Positions 25,719-35,654 of a stretch of DNA of 64,000 bases are shown one piece after another. Under the pieces are notes generated by a model. It worked only from the letters and a program-made list of their open reading frames with translations. It did not search any database and had not been told where the DNA came from. The DNA lies in NCBI GenBank assembly GCA_963811225.1, contig CAWEQO010000012.1, positions 496,001-560,000 of the forward strand. The letters run 5' to 3'. How positions within the stretch are numbered: position 1 is the first letter of the stretch; each line of letters starts with the position of its first letter. This DNA is from CAWEQO01 sp963811225. Its GTDB lineage: Bacteria; Chloroflexota; Anaerolineae; Anaerolineales; Anaerolineaceae. The translations under genes were made by a program, and so were the position numbers.

Positions 25719-28500
25719 TTACTGGTTGACAGCCTGGTACACGTGCACGTAGTCGTACTCGGCCTGACCGGGGAAGCGGGTGCTGCTGTTGGGAATGCCG
25801 CCCCAGTCTGCTGCGTTGTAAGCGCCTGCCCGCAGGCTGACGTACATGTCAATCGTCGGTGGGCTCTCGTAGCCAGAGGTCGGGCTGTAGGTCGGCTTGC
25901 CATCCACAAAGAACTGGATCGGCTTGCCCGGCAGCCACAACACCCCGTAGGTATGCCACTGGTTGTAGTCCAGGGTGTAATACTGGTGGTCCGACTTGTG
26001 CGTCCCGGCCGAGTCACGGAAGTGATTGGCCTGGTAGACTGCGCCCGGATGGTGTGTCACGATCTCATTATCGATCTCAGGCGGCCAGCGGTCCACTCCG
26101 CATATCCAGAAGTTCGCCCAGAAACCCGGACCCACGAAATTGTACTTGATGCGGGCTTCGTAGTAGCCGTACAGGTTGCGCCGGGAGCTGCCGTTGGATT
26201 CCAGCATGCCGCCGGTATAGTTGGCGCCGTTGTATGATTCCTGCTTGACCGTCAGCTTCAGGGTCCCGTTGGACACCGCCACGTTGCGAGGGATGTACCA
26301 GGTCTTATTGGGATCCTCAGGGCGGGTCAGATTGTTGATCTTCCACTTGCCGGTGTCCACCGAGCTGCCGCTGAACTCGTCACCCCAGCGCAGCGCCCAC
26401 TTCTGGCCGTTGGGGGCCGCAGGTAGGCCGCCGCTGCTGGGCGGTGTTGTCGGCGCTACGGTCGGCCGCTGGGTTGGAGCCTGCGTTGGGACGGCGGTTG
26501 GCGCCGGCTGGCCGTTAACACCAAGGCTGGCATCGAAGATCATGGTCTCCCCATTGAGATTGCACTGGTGCTGTTCCACTGCCAGCACGTTTTCGCCCTG
26601 CCGCAGCAGCGCCGGATCGACGCTGACCGTGGTCGTAAGCACGTTTCCGCAGTCGCTCGGGATTGTGTTGTAGCCGAATCCACTTGCAGGCATGTTCGGA
26701 TGTGCGATTAAGGTTCCGTTCAGATAGGCAGCCACGCCGTCGTCCGCCATCACACTCAAGCTCAAGGAGCGCGCTTGTGACAGGTCGCTGACGTTGAAGC
26801 TCTTACGGAAGTAGGTGGTAATGTACTTGTTGTTGGCATCCGGTCCATAATTCACGCTGGTCGCTTCACCGGCGTTCCCGTAACCAAAGGGACCTGCGCC
26901 GCTCTTCCAAATGCTGTCATTGAAGCCAACGGTGATCCAACTGGAGAGCGGCGATCCGCCCTGGTCGAAGTAGCGCCAGGTGTCGCCGCTGCGGACCAAA
27001 CTCCCATCCGACGGCATGGGCGCCACGGTCGGGCGCAGGGTCGGAACATTCGTCGGCGCAGCCGTTGGCTGCTGTGTTGGAACGTTCGTCGGCGCATACG
27101 TTGGCTGCCGGTCAGGGCCGCTCGTTGGCGCAACGGTCGGTTCGGGTGGCTGGCTGTTGTAGACGCCGGTCAGGCTGGCGTCGAAGATCATGGTCACACC
27201 AAAGACATAACATTGGTGCTGCTCGACTGCCAGCACGTTCTTACCCGCCACCAGCAAGTGCGGGTCGACTGCAATTTCGGTCACCAGTGCATTGCCGCAG
27301 CCGTTCGGGATGGTATCGAAACCCACACCGCTTTCCGGCAGGTTCGGATGGGCAATCGGGGCGCCATTCAAGTATGCCACGACTCCGTCATCGGCCACGA
27401 CTGAGAGGGTCAGCGACTGCACCTGGGCCGGGTTATCGACGTTGAAGTCTTTGCGGAAGTAGGTGGTAACGTACTTGTTTTTGGGGTCGGGACCGTATTC
27501 GACGCTGGTCGCTTCACCCGCGTTCCCGTAGCCAAACGGCGCTGCGCCGCTCTTCCAGGCGCTGTCGCTGTAGTCCGTCACCGTCCAGTTCGAGTTCAGG
27601 CACTCGTCCCTGGTCAAAATAGCGCCAGGTTTCTCCGTTCCGCACCAGATTACCGGCCATTGGTGGGGGGAAATTCGGTGCGGTCGTGGGGGCAACAGTT
27701 GGAACGTTTGTCGGCGCCAGAGTGGGGACCGCAGTCGGAGGTTGGTTCGGCGCGTTGGTCGCAGCCGGCTGCGGCGCATCCGATTGGCTGTACAATGCAG
27801 CGTCGAAGGTCATGTTCGCGCTGCTCACCGAGCATTGATGGACTTCCACACCCAGCACATTTGTGCCTGCCACGAGCAGCGACGGCGGGATATTGATGAT
27901 CGTGTTCACGTCACCCACTGCGCAGCCGGAAGCCAGGTCTTGATAGCTCGGGCGGGAAGCATCCACCATGTTCGGGTAAGCGATAATGGTCCCGTTTAAA
28001 TACACCACCGCGCCGTCATCGTGCAGCAGTTGCATCGTAAGAGACTGCAGCTGGGCCGGATTGGACACCTGGAATTCCTTGCGGTAGTAGGTGCTGACGT
28101 ACTTGTTGTTCGAGTCCGGACCGTAGGTAACTTGAGTGGTCTGGCTGGCGTTGCCGTATCCGAACGGCGCCGTTCCTTCCGTCCAGGCTCGTGGGTAGTA
28201 CCCGTTATAAATCCAGCTCAGGCTGGGCCGGTAGGGAAAGGCGTAGTACATCCAGTTCTCGCCAGGGCCGACCAACACGGTCGAGCCGACAGGAGGCTGA
28301 GGTACTGTTGCCGCAAATACGGCTGCGCCTGTTGAATTGTTTTCGATGATGTTTACCGCGATGTTGTTGGATACCAATGATGAATTGGCGTATCCCCCTT
28401 TTGCATCAACCCGGCGGACGCTGCCAGGCATAGCGAACATGCCTAATGCCAGCGTACCTACCAGACCCCATAAGGTTACTTTATTAAAGAGGTTGTGCAT
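25719..28500 (-). pseudogene. GH16 glycoside hydrolase with three accessory modules (copy 2), frameshifted
   Basis: The gene starts at ATG 28500 (signal peptide MHNLFNKVTLWGLVGTLALG) but its frame fails after WRYFDQGRVP. The rest (WTVTDYSDSAWKSG onward) continues in another frame to 25719. Removing one base near 27597 restores FDQGRVPNSNWT, which matches the second module's FDQGGSPLSSWI in length, and gives about 926 aa. That product has three accessory modules separated by APT linkers, then GH16 with EIDNE. It could be a sequencing or assembly error, or a real inactivating mutation. Without correction the catalytic domain has no signal peptide. Confidence 0.85.
25720..26477 (-). repeat. 758-bp direct repeat, copy B (GH16 catalytic domain)
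   Basis: Partner of 23847-24604. The match begins at the codon before the stop and ends in the linker, where GGTTGG is followed by different bases. Confidence 0.85.
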
Positions 28501-28716
28501 ATTGGATACTCCTTTGTTCGTTTGGTTACGGCGTTCCCTGCAGATAGAACCACACGTCGCGCGAGAATTTCTCGCGTGGATTTCTTATTCGCAGCTTGCA
28601 ACCATTCAGGGGATCAGAAGCGACTTCGCCAGTATACTAAAGAAGCAGTCTTTGGGAAAGAAAAAGATTAGAGATTTGTTCGTTTTGGGTTAGTTTGTTA
28701 TGCTTTTGTAAGATTG

Positions 28717-28781
28717 ATGCAGAAAAAAAGGGATGTTGGTAGAGGACTTCTCTCTACCAACATCCCTTTCCCTTTGTTTCA
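28717..28781. terminator. Terminator hairpin of GH16 no. 3
   Basis: AAAGGGATGTTGGTAGAG pairs with CTCTACCAACATCCCTTT around a short loop, a nearly perfect 18-bp stem just beyond the stop codon of the gene at 28789-30831. A-rich and CCTTTG flanks are present. Confidence 0.85.
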
Positions 28782-28788
28782 CAACCTC

Positions 28789-30831
28789 TCAGGGGGCAGC
28801 CGCTTCGTACACGCGCACATAATCGTATTCCACGGTTCCAGGATAGCGGGTGGTGGCATCCGGCGCTCCACCCCACTTCGAATTGTAGTACGCCCCGGCC
28901 CGCAGACTCACATACATATCAATGGTTGGCGGGTTCTCGGCAGGCGATTCAGCGGTAAAAGCCAGCTTTCCGTCCACATAGAAGCGCACCGGTTGCTCCG
29001 GCAGCCACAGCACCCCGTAGGTATGCCACTGATTGTAGTCAAGGTCGATATAGGTGTTCGTCGACCGGTGCCGGGCAGTTGCATCCCGGTAGTGGTTCGC
29101 CAGGTACACCTTGCCCTGCTGGTGGGTTACCACCTCGTTGTCGAACTCCGGCGGCCAGCGGTCGACGCCGCTCATCCAGAAATTTGCCCAGAAACCAGGG
29201 CCGATGAAATCATACTTGATGCGCGCCTCATAGTAGCCGTAGCGGTTGCGGCGATACTGCCCCGTCGATTCGACCATGCCGCCGGTGTAATTAGCGCCGT
29301 TGTGCGGCTCTTCCTTCACTATCAGCTTGAGAATCCCATTCGAGACGGACACGTTCTGCGGTTTATACCAGGTCTTATTCGGATCTTCATTGCGAGCCAG
29401 GTCATTGACCTGCCAGATCTTGGAATCCACGGCCGCGCCGTCGAACTCGTCCGCCCAGCGCAGCGACCACTGCTGTCCCTCAGGCGCTTCCGGTAAGCGG
29501 GGGTCCGCCAGAGCCGGTGTCTGGGTTGGCAGCGCTGCGAGTCTTTGCGCCTCAGCCGTGTTCGTGTGCGCCACAACCCGCTCGACAGGTGAGACCTTGG
29601 TGGGGAATGTGACCGGCTTGGGCTGACCATTGTAGAGCAGCACCGCCATGCTGGCATCCACGCTGAGGTTCTCGGCAGCCGGATCACATTGGTGCTGCTC
29701 CAAAGCCAGCACGTTCTTGCCATGCACTAACAGCTCTGACGGCAGGTCTAATTTGGTCACGATGGCCTTCCCGCAGGCAGTCGGACTCGTGGTATAGCCA
29801 ATCCTGTTGGGGGGCATGTTGGGATGGGCGATCATCGCTCCGTTGAGGTAAGCCACCACGCCGTCGTCAGCGACGATTTCCAGCGCCAGGGCGCGCACCT
29901 GGTAAGGGTTGTAGACGTAGAAATCCTTGCGGAAGTAGGTGGTGGCGAATTTATGGGTCGGGTCAGGGCCGAAGCTCAAGACTGTCCGCTCGCCCGCACT
30001 GCCATACCCAAACGGCGCAAACCCGCTCATCCAGGAGCTGTCCAAATAGCCCCACGCCATCCAGCCCTCGCCCGGAATTTTCCCTGTATCGGAGTAGCGC
30101 CAGGGCTGCCCCCGGTCAAACAGCAGGAATCCCCCCAACTCGGAGGGCGCCACGGTTGGCGTAGGAGATGGCGTGGGGGTCGGCGCAGCGGTCGGCGGCT
30201 GGCTGCGCAGCGTACCGGTCAAACCGGCGTCCAGCAGCAAGTATTCGCTTTCCGGCTCGCAGGTGTGCACCTCCACCGCCACTACATTCTCTCCCTCCAC
30301 CAGACGTGCAGGGTCAATCGGAATTGTATCCGTCTCGCCGTTGTCGCAAGCGATGGCGTGGGCGCTGTAACTTGGACCGGCGGAGCCCATGTGCGGATAA
30401 TCGACGACCGCTCCGTTCAGGTAAACGAACACCCCATCACTGTGCACCAGCTCCAGTGTGAGCGATTCCAGCATGGCCGGGTCCGTCACCGTGAAGGACT
30501 TGCGAAAATAGGTGGTGGTGTACCGATTGGCCGGGGTTGGCCCCGAATCAGTGATTGTCGCCGGGTTCACGTCGCCATACCCAAGCGGCGCCTGCCCGCT
30601 CTTCCAACTGCTGTCATCGTAACCCAGGCGGGTCCAGGCTGGAGAGGGCTCCATTCCCCGGTCGAAATACTTCCAGGTCTCGCCGCGGTTGAACAACGTC
30701 ACCGGCTTCCCAGCCGGTGTGGATTGCAAAACACCCCTGGCGCTGGCAGTCTGGATTAACGATAAAGATAAGAACAGTGCGGTTGCGGACAGTCCCGCCA
30801 ATCCCCTTAAAGCTGCTTTTTTGATGTGCAT
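28789..30831 (-). CDS. Secreted GH16 glycoside hydrolase with two accessory modules (copy 3)
   Basis: The best start is ATG 30831 (MHIKKAALRGLAG), which gives a clean signal peptide; the frame stays open to 30990 but the extra residues do not look like a leader. The product is 680 aa. Two accessory modules with the FRKSFTVTDP and FRKDFYVYNP type of core are separated by a TPTPSPTPT linker and followed by GH16 with EFDNE (562-566). It is clearly diverged from copies 1 and 2, so this duplication is older. No good Shine-Dalgarno sequence is visible. Confidence 0.9.
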   Translation of the reverse strand: MHIKKAALRGLAGLSATALFLSLSLIQTASARGVLQSTPAGKPVTLFNRGETWKYFDRGMEPSPAWTRLGYDDSSWKSGQAPLGYGDVNPATITDSGPTPANRYTTTYFRKSFTVTDPAMLESLTLELVHSDGVFVYLNGAVVDYPHMGSAGPSYSAHAIACDNGETDTIPIDPARLVEGENVVAVEVHTCEPESEYLLLDAGLTGTLRSQPPTAAPTPTPSPTPTVAPSELGGFLLFDRGQPWRYSDTGKIPGEGWMAWGYLDSSWMSGFAPFGYGSAGERTVLSFGPDPTHKFATTYFRKDFYVYNPYQVRALALEIVADDGVVAYLNGAMIAHPNMPPNRIGYTTSPTACGKAIVTKLDLPSELLVHGKNVLALEQHQCDPAAENLSVDASMAVLLYNGQPKPVTFPTKVSPVERVVAHTNTAEAQRLAALPTQTPALADPRLPEAPEGQQWSLRWADEFDGAAVDSKIWQVNDLARNEDPNKTWYKPQNVSVSNGILKLIVKEEPHNGANYTGGMVESTGQYRRNRYGYYEARIKYDFIGPGFWANFWMSGVDRWPPEFDNEVVTHQQGKVYLANHYRDATARHRSTNTYIDLDYNQWHTYGVLWLPEQPVRFYVDGKLAFTAESPAENPPTIDMYVSLRAGAYYNSKWGGAPDATTRYPGTVEYDYVRVYEAAAP

Positions 30832-31097
30832 TTGACTGTGACAAGGTCTTCCGTATGATCGAATCAACCCAAAGACGGGTATGCCATGCTCCAACGGCTC
30901 CGGGCAGATGGCGGGCTTTCCTGACCCCCATCCATAGGATAACAAAAAAAGGCGAGAAAGACAACCCGCAGGTGAATAAAACGAGAACAAAGACCAAGTA
31001 GGAAAATGCGCGACGTGCGCATGGGACTTGTGTTACCTTTGCGGCGCCGGATGTTCAGCAGTTAAACAAAATGAGCTCTATTTCTGTGAGCTCACTG

Positions 31098-31205
31098 CTA
31101 GACCATCTTCTCTTCGATGGTGTCCGCCCATTGGCGGATGTTCTGCTCGTCCTCGGCGGTGAACTCCGGGCTGGATTTCTTGAGCGCTGTGATGAGAGCG
31201 TCGAG
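31098..31205 (-). pseudogene. C-terminal remnant of a small protein gene
   Basis: On the minus strand, 35 codons and a TAG read LDALITALKKSSPEF followed by TAEDEQNIRQWADTIEE and KMV. This has the look of a real protein tail, with an amphipathic, acidic pattern. Two codons upstream a TGA interrupts the frame and no start is present. It is probably the leftover of a gene deleted when neighbouring DNA was rearranged. Confidence 0.45.
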
Positions 31206-31218
31206 CCTAAATCAGTTG

Positions 31219-31249
31219 TTGACACTATTTACACAATCTGTGCTATAAC
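31219..31249 (+). promoter_or_regulatory. Putative promoter upstream of the CRISPR regulator
   Basis: TTGACA (31219-31224) and an extended -10, TGCTATAAC (31241-31249), are 19 bases apart, longer than ideal. It points at the WYL-cas operon about 200 bases downstream. Confidence 0.45.
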
Positions 31250-31457
31250 ATTTATATCGCTTGTATTTCACAAAGCTCATAACGGGATGGTTGCTTATCC
31301 GTGGTAACTGATCCCTCATCGCTTTTCTATGAGGGGGAAAGACAGAGCCTTCTTTTCGCATTTTCTGCGATCTGTTCCGTTACCTGCAACACCTGTACTG
31401 TATTCTATAGTCAATCATAAATCGTGAACGACGTCGTTTCGGAATGACGCCAGACAG

Positions 31458-32447
31458 GTGAAACGCATGAACCGTGCAGCCACAAAAGCCGAACGCTTGC
31501 TCCAGATCGAAGCACTGCTATTGACACATCAAGAAGGTCTAACGCAAGCTGAAGTCGCCAGACGGGTTGGGGTCAGCCGCTCTACAATTTTTCGTGATTT
31601 ACCCAGTCTACCCGGACATGTGCAGGAGAACCCAAAAGGCAGATTGTCGATTAACCGTGACGCCTATCTGATCAACGTTCGTTTCAGCCTCCACGAAGCG
31701 ATGGCTGTTCACCTGGCATCTCGTCTTCTGGCGACAAGGATGGACAGACAGAACCCTCACGCCGCCGCTGCCCTGCGTAAACTCGGCTTCGCCATGGAAC
31801 AGTTGGCTCCCTGTATTAGCAAGCACCTGGAACAGTCGGCCGACAGTATGGATGAGAGCAGCCAGTGGCAAGACCCAAACTACCTGCGTTCTCTAGAGAC
31901 CTTGACACGAGCCTGGGCCGAAGGGCGGAAGGTGCGGGTCTGGCATCGTAAAGATAAGAACACTCCTGTATGGCAGTACACTTTCTCCCCCTACTACATT
32001 GAACCAAATGCTATCGGACAATCGACCTACGTGATCGGGTTCCGCGAACCGCCAGAAGCACTAAGAACCTTCAAGATTGAACGCATCGAGCGGGTGGAGT
32101 TGTTGGACGAGGGCTATCCGGTCCCGGCCGATTTCCGACCCGATGAATTATTCTCGGACGCCTGGGGGATCTGGTACACAGGGGCGCCCCCAATCGAAGT
32201 TGTCCTTCGTTTCAGCCCTCGGGTCGCTCAACGCATACGGGAAACCCGCTGGCATCGCTCAGAGCAGGTTGCAGAACAAGAAGACGGCAGCCTGCTCTGG
32301 CGGGCGCATATCGCCGAACCTCTTGAGATGATGCCGTGGATCCGCGGCTGGGGCGCCGATGTGGAGGTGCTGGAGCCCCTTAGCCTTCGAGAGCAGTTGG
32401 GCGGTGAAGCGCGCATGCTTTTACAGATTTATCAGACGAAAGGCTAA
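31458..32447 (+). CDS. WYL-domain transcriptional regulator of the cas operon
   Basis: The start is GTG 31458 or ATG 31467; the longer form is 329 aa. Residues 10-65 form a winged HTH (LTQAEVARRVGVSRSTIFRD). A WYL domain (about 150-225) has the variant QSTYVIGFREPPEALRTFKIERI, and a C-terminal WCX domain follows. WYL proteins bind nucleic-acid or nucleotide ligands and regulate CRISPR-Cas and other defence operons. The gene ends eight bases before cas3 and is co-directional, so it is probably co-transcribed and controls the operon. Confidence 0.9.
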   Translation: MKRMNRAATKAERLLQIEALLLTHQEGLTQAEVARRVGVSRSTIFRDLPSLPGHVQENPKGRLSINRDAYLINVRFSLHEAMAVHLASRLLATRMDRQNPHAAAALRKLGFAMEQLAPCISKHLEQSADSMDESSQWQDPNYLRSLETLTRAWAEGRKVRVWHRKDKNTPVWQYTFSPYYIEPNAIGQSTYVIGFREPPEALRTFKIERIERVELLDEGYPVPADFRPDELFSDAWGIWYTGAPPIEVVLRFSPRVAQRIRETRWHRSEQVAEQEDGSLLWRAHIAEPLEMMPWIRGWGADVEVLEPLSLREQLGGEARMLLQIYQTKG

Positions 32448-32454
32448 ATTCAGA

Positions 32455-34929
32455 ATGAAAAACGAGGTGATTGCACACATCCGAAAACAAGATGGGAAGG
32501 TTCAGTATCTCTGGGAGCACCTCCAGGAAGCTTCCTTCTTTGCTGGCAAATTCGCTCAAAAAATAGACTTTAAGGAAATCGGGGAAGTTTTAGGCTTGCT
32601 GCATGACCTCGGAAAAGCCAGCGCCGAATTCCAAGATTATATCGGTTCTGCGAATGGCTTGATTGACCCTGATGAAGATCGATATATTGATGCGGTCGCA
32701 AAGAAAGGCGAGATCGACCATTCCAGCGCCGGCGCACAGATGATTTGGAGCCAATTATCCGGCCAGAACCCTGAAAGTTATCTCGCTGCTCAAATTTTAT
32801 CGCTTTGCCTGGCATCTCACCACTCGGGGATCATTAATTGCCTTTCCCCTGGAGGAGAAGACAAATTCACCCAGCGTATGAATAAGGCAGACGATAAAAC
32901 CCACCTGACTGAGGCCCTCTCAAACCTTACCGAAATCGAAATAAATAGCATTCACGATCTCCTGTCTCTAGACATCGGCAAAAGGATGGTCGATAAATTG
33001 AAAGGGTTGCGAGAAGAAAACGAATCCAAGGAGACGCTCGCGTTTAAGCAAGGTTTGCTAATCCGCTTTCTTTTCAGCTGCCTGATCGATGCAGATCGCC
33101 TCAGCACTGCCAATTTTGAAACTCCAGGCAACATCCCATTAAGAAACAATAACGAGCATCATTCGTGGCAAATGCTCGCTAAACGTTTGGAAGATCATTT
33201 ACACACCTTTCAGAACAACACAATTAAAAATGAAGTTTATGAGCTGCGCCAACAGGTTTCTCAGGCTTGTCTGGCCTTTTCTACAAAGTCCAATGGAATC
33301 TATCAGCTGACAGTTCCCACAGGTGGAGGGAAAACCCTGGCCAGCCTTCGCTTCGCGTTGAACCATGCTGCCGTCCATAACATGGACCATGTCTTTTATA
33401 TCATCCCATTCACTTCCATCATTGACCAGAACGCGGATCAGGTCCGGAAAATTTTAGAGGATAGAGATGAAAGCGGAAGATTCTTAGATAAAGTGGTTCT
33501 TGAACATCATTCCAACCTGACCCCTGAAGAGGAATCTCGCAGGCATAGCCTCTTGTCGGAAAATTGGGATGCGCCGGTTATTTTCACAACCCAGGTTCAA
33601 TTCTTAGAAACGTTGTTTAGCGCAGGAACTAGAGGCGTCAGAAGGATGCACCAGCTTTCGAACGCAGTCATTATTTTCGATGAAGTTCAAACCATTCCCG
33701 TCCGCTGTGTGCACATGTTCAATTTAGCTTTGCGTTTTCTCGTCCATGAATGCGGCTCTACGGTCGTATTATGCACGGCAACCCAACCCCTTCTCGATCG
33801 GGTTGAGCCGGTTCAAAGAGCGTTGATCATAAAGCCCGATCAAAAGATGATTCCAGATGAAAAGGAGCTGTTCGATAGGTTGAAGCGGTACGAAGTCTTT
33901 GACCGCAGAAAGCTGAGCCAATGGACAGACGATGAGGTCGCAGACCTGGTAGAAGCAGACCTTAGTTCTAAAGGCAGTGTATTGGTGGTCGTTAACACCC
34001 GCAGCTCAGCCCGCTCATTGTATGAAACTATTCTCCTGAGGGGTGTGCCTGCCGTCTATCACCTGAGCACTCATATGTGCGCTGCTCACCGTCTTGATAT
34101 ATTAAGGGAGGTCAAAGAGAAACTGAAGAATGAAGAGCCGCTAGTATGCGTAAGCACGCAGTTGATCGAGGCCGGGGTAGATATTGATTTTGGCGCTGTT
34201 ATTCGATATCTGGCCGGATTGGATTCAATTACCCAGGCAGCCGGACGGTGCAATCGAAACGGGATAAGGCCGCAGCTTGGAAGCGTTAGCCTGCTCAACC
34301 CAAAGGAGGAAGACCTCACCCGGCTTAGAGATATTTCGATTGGAAGAGATATTTCTGAACGGGTCTTGCAAGAGTTTCGAGATTCCCCGGAAACGTTTCA
34401 TGCTGATATGCTCGGACCGGACTTGCTCGAGAGGTTTTATCAGTATTACTTCTATGATCGAAAAGCCGAAATGTGTTATCCGGTCGGTAAAAACTCACCG
34501 GTAGGCAGAGAAGACAACCTGTTCAATCTTCTTTCGTTGAACAGTGCTTCGGTTTGTGATTATCAAAGAATTTCAAATTTTTTGCCGACCATCCCGTTCA
34601 GGCAGTCTTTTCAGTCTGCGGCGAAGGCTTTTCATGCAATTGATTCATCCACCCAAGGCGTCATCGCTCCTTACGGCGATGAAGGGAAAACAATGATCGC
34701 AGACCTTTGCGGCGCTTATGAAATTGAAAAACAATATAAGCTGTTAAAACGGGCCCAGAGATATTCTGTGAATTTATTTCCTGAAGAGTTCAAACGAATG
34801 GCAGATAAGCAGGCTGTTCGTGAGGTGCAAGAGCACTCAGGCATTTTCTACCTGGACAGTCAATACTATAGTTCTGATTTTGGTTGGCTGGAGGAAGCGG
34901 TTAACCCAATGGATCTTTTGATCGTTTAA
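32455..34929 (+). CDS. cas3: CRISPR type I-C nuclease-helicase Cas3
   Basis: The start at ATG 32455 gives 824 aa. The N-terminal HD nuclease has LLHDLGKAS (His50-Asp51) and a downstream DHSSAGA. The helicase has Walker A PTGGGKTLA, a DEVQ box in place of DEAH, TATQP and ST-Q-IEAGVDIDF in domain 2. Cas3 is recruited by Cascade and unwinds and degrades target DNA. The HD and helicase domains are fused in the usual order, and no break is seen. Confidence 0.95.
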   Translation: MKNEVIAHIRKQDGKVQYLWEHLQEASFFAGKFAQKIDFKEIGEVLGLLHDLGKASAEFQDYIGSANGLIDPDEDRYIDAVAKKGEIDHSSAGAQMIWSQLSGQNPESYLAAQILSLCLASHHSGIINCLSPGGEDKFTQRMNKADDKTHLTEALSNLTEIEINSIHDLLSLDIGKRMVDKLKGLREENESKETLAFKQGLLIRFLFSCLIDADRLSTANFETPGNIPLRNNNEHHSWQMLAKRLEDHLHTFQNNTIKNEVYELRQQVSQACLAFSTKSNGIYQLTVPTGGGKTLASLRFALNHAAVHNMDHVFYIIPFTSIIDQNADQVRKILEDRDESGRFLDKVVLEHHSNLTPEEESRRHSLLSENWDAPVIFTTQVQFLETLFSAGTRGVRRMHQLSNAVIIFDEVQTIPVRCVHMFNLALRFLVHECGSTVVLCTATQPLLDRVEPVQRALIIKPDQKMIPDEKELFDRLKRYEVFDRRKLSQWTDDEVADLVEADLSSKGSVLVVVNTRSSARSLYETILLRGVPAVYHLSTHMCAAHRLDILREVKEKLKNEEPLVCVSTQLIEAGVDIDFGAVIRYLAGLDSITQAAGRCNRNGIRPQLGSVSLLNPKEEDLTRLRDISIGRDISERVLQEFRDSPETFHADMLGPDLLERFYQYYFYDRKAEMCYPVGKNSPVGREDNLFNLLSLNSASVCDYQRISNFLPTIPFRQSFQSAAKAFHAIDSSTQGVIAPYGDEGKTMIADLCGAYEIEKQYKLLKRAQRYSVNLFPEEFKRMADKQAVREVQEHSGIFYLDSQYYSSDFGWLEEAVNPMDLLIV

Positions 34930-34939
34930 GGAGGCTTCT

Positions 34940-35653
34940 ATGGATAACATTGTTGAGTTTAAGGTCACAGGAAGATACGCCCTGTTCACCGACCCATTGA
35001 CAAAAATTGGCGGCGAAAAATACTCCTATCAGATACCAACCTATGAAGCATTGAAAGGAATTCTCGGTTCGGTCTACTGGAAACCAACGATCATTTGGAT
35101 CATTGATAAGGTACGTGTAATGAAAGCCATCCGTACCCAAACCCGCAACGCCAGGCCGATCAATTTTAACGGCGGAAATTCACTTGCCATCTATAACTAC
35201 CTCGCCGATTTAGAGTATCAGGTGCAGGCACACTTCGAGTGGAATCTTCATCGCGAGGACATGGCGCAAGACCGAAACGAGAATAAACATTATTTTGTCG
35301 CTAAACGGATGATTGAGCGTGGTGGCAGGCGGGATGTCTTTCTAGGAACGAGAGAATGCCAGGCTTACGTCGAGCCTTGGAAATTTGGTGAAGGCAGTGG
35401 ATTCTATGACGAGTATGGAGAGCTCGCCTTCGATTTGATGTTCCATGGTTTCGATTATCCGGATGAAATTGGCAAAAATGAATTTTATTCCCGGTTCTGG
35501 CGTCCAACGATGATTGATGGTGTGGTAACCTTCATCCGCCCAGAACAATGTACCATCCGCAAATTCGTGAGACCGATGCAGGCTGATCCGCCAGCCTCGG
35601 TTGGGCTCAAAGAAGAAGAGCTGCTCGAAGGCTACCAAGAAGGGCAGGGGTGA
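34940..35653 (+). CDS. cas5c: Type I-C Cas5 (Cas5c/Cas5d), crRNA-processing nuclease
   Basis: This 237-aa protein starts at ATG 34940 after AAGGAGG. The RAMP fold begins VEFKVTGRYALFTDPLTKIGGEKYSY. In type I-C, Cas5 replaces Cas6 and cuts pre-crRNA, and no cas6 is present here, consistent with that. Residues such as Tyr29 and the YNYLADLEYQVQAHF segment lie in the family core. The length is normal. Confidence 0.94.
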   Translation: MDNIVEFKVTGRYALFTDPLTKIGGEKYSYQIPTYEALKGILGSVYWKPTIIWIIDKVRVMKAIRTQTRNARPINFNGGNSLAIYNYLADLEYQVQAHFEWNLHREDMAQDRNENKHYFVAKRMIERGGRRDVFLGTRECQAYVEPWKFGEGSGFYDEYGELAFDLMFHGFDYPDEIGKNEFYSRFWRPTMIDGVVTFIRPEQCTIRKFVRPMQADPPASVGLKEEELLEGYQEGQG

Positions 35654-35654
35654 T

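Larger units (their letters stand above)
30832..31457. other. 626-base region between GH16 no. 3 and the CRISPR regulator
   Basis: It holds the GH16 no. 3 promoter area (not resolved), a 36-codon gene remnant at 31098-31205, a promoter-like pair at 31219-31249, and a small CCCTCAT/ATGAGGG hairpin at about 31315-31335. No complete gene is seen. Confidence 0.6.

Noticed and set aside
27514..28500. Separate secreted protein of 328 aa ahead of GH16 no. 2
   Set aside because: Its frame breaks exactly where the next frame continues the same accessory module; it is the front half of one frameshifted gene.
29824..30759. 311-codon open frame opposite GH16 no. 3, and the 164-codon frames opposite the other GH16 genes
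   Set aside because: These are antisense shadows; the 164-codon pair is identical only because the underlying DNA is duplicated.
31071..31307. 78-codon plus-strand frame before the WYL regulator
   Set aside because: No ribosome site or recognisable protein; the minus strand in part of it carries a more convincing remnant.
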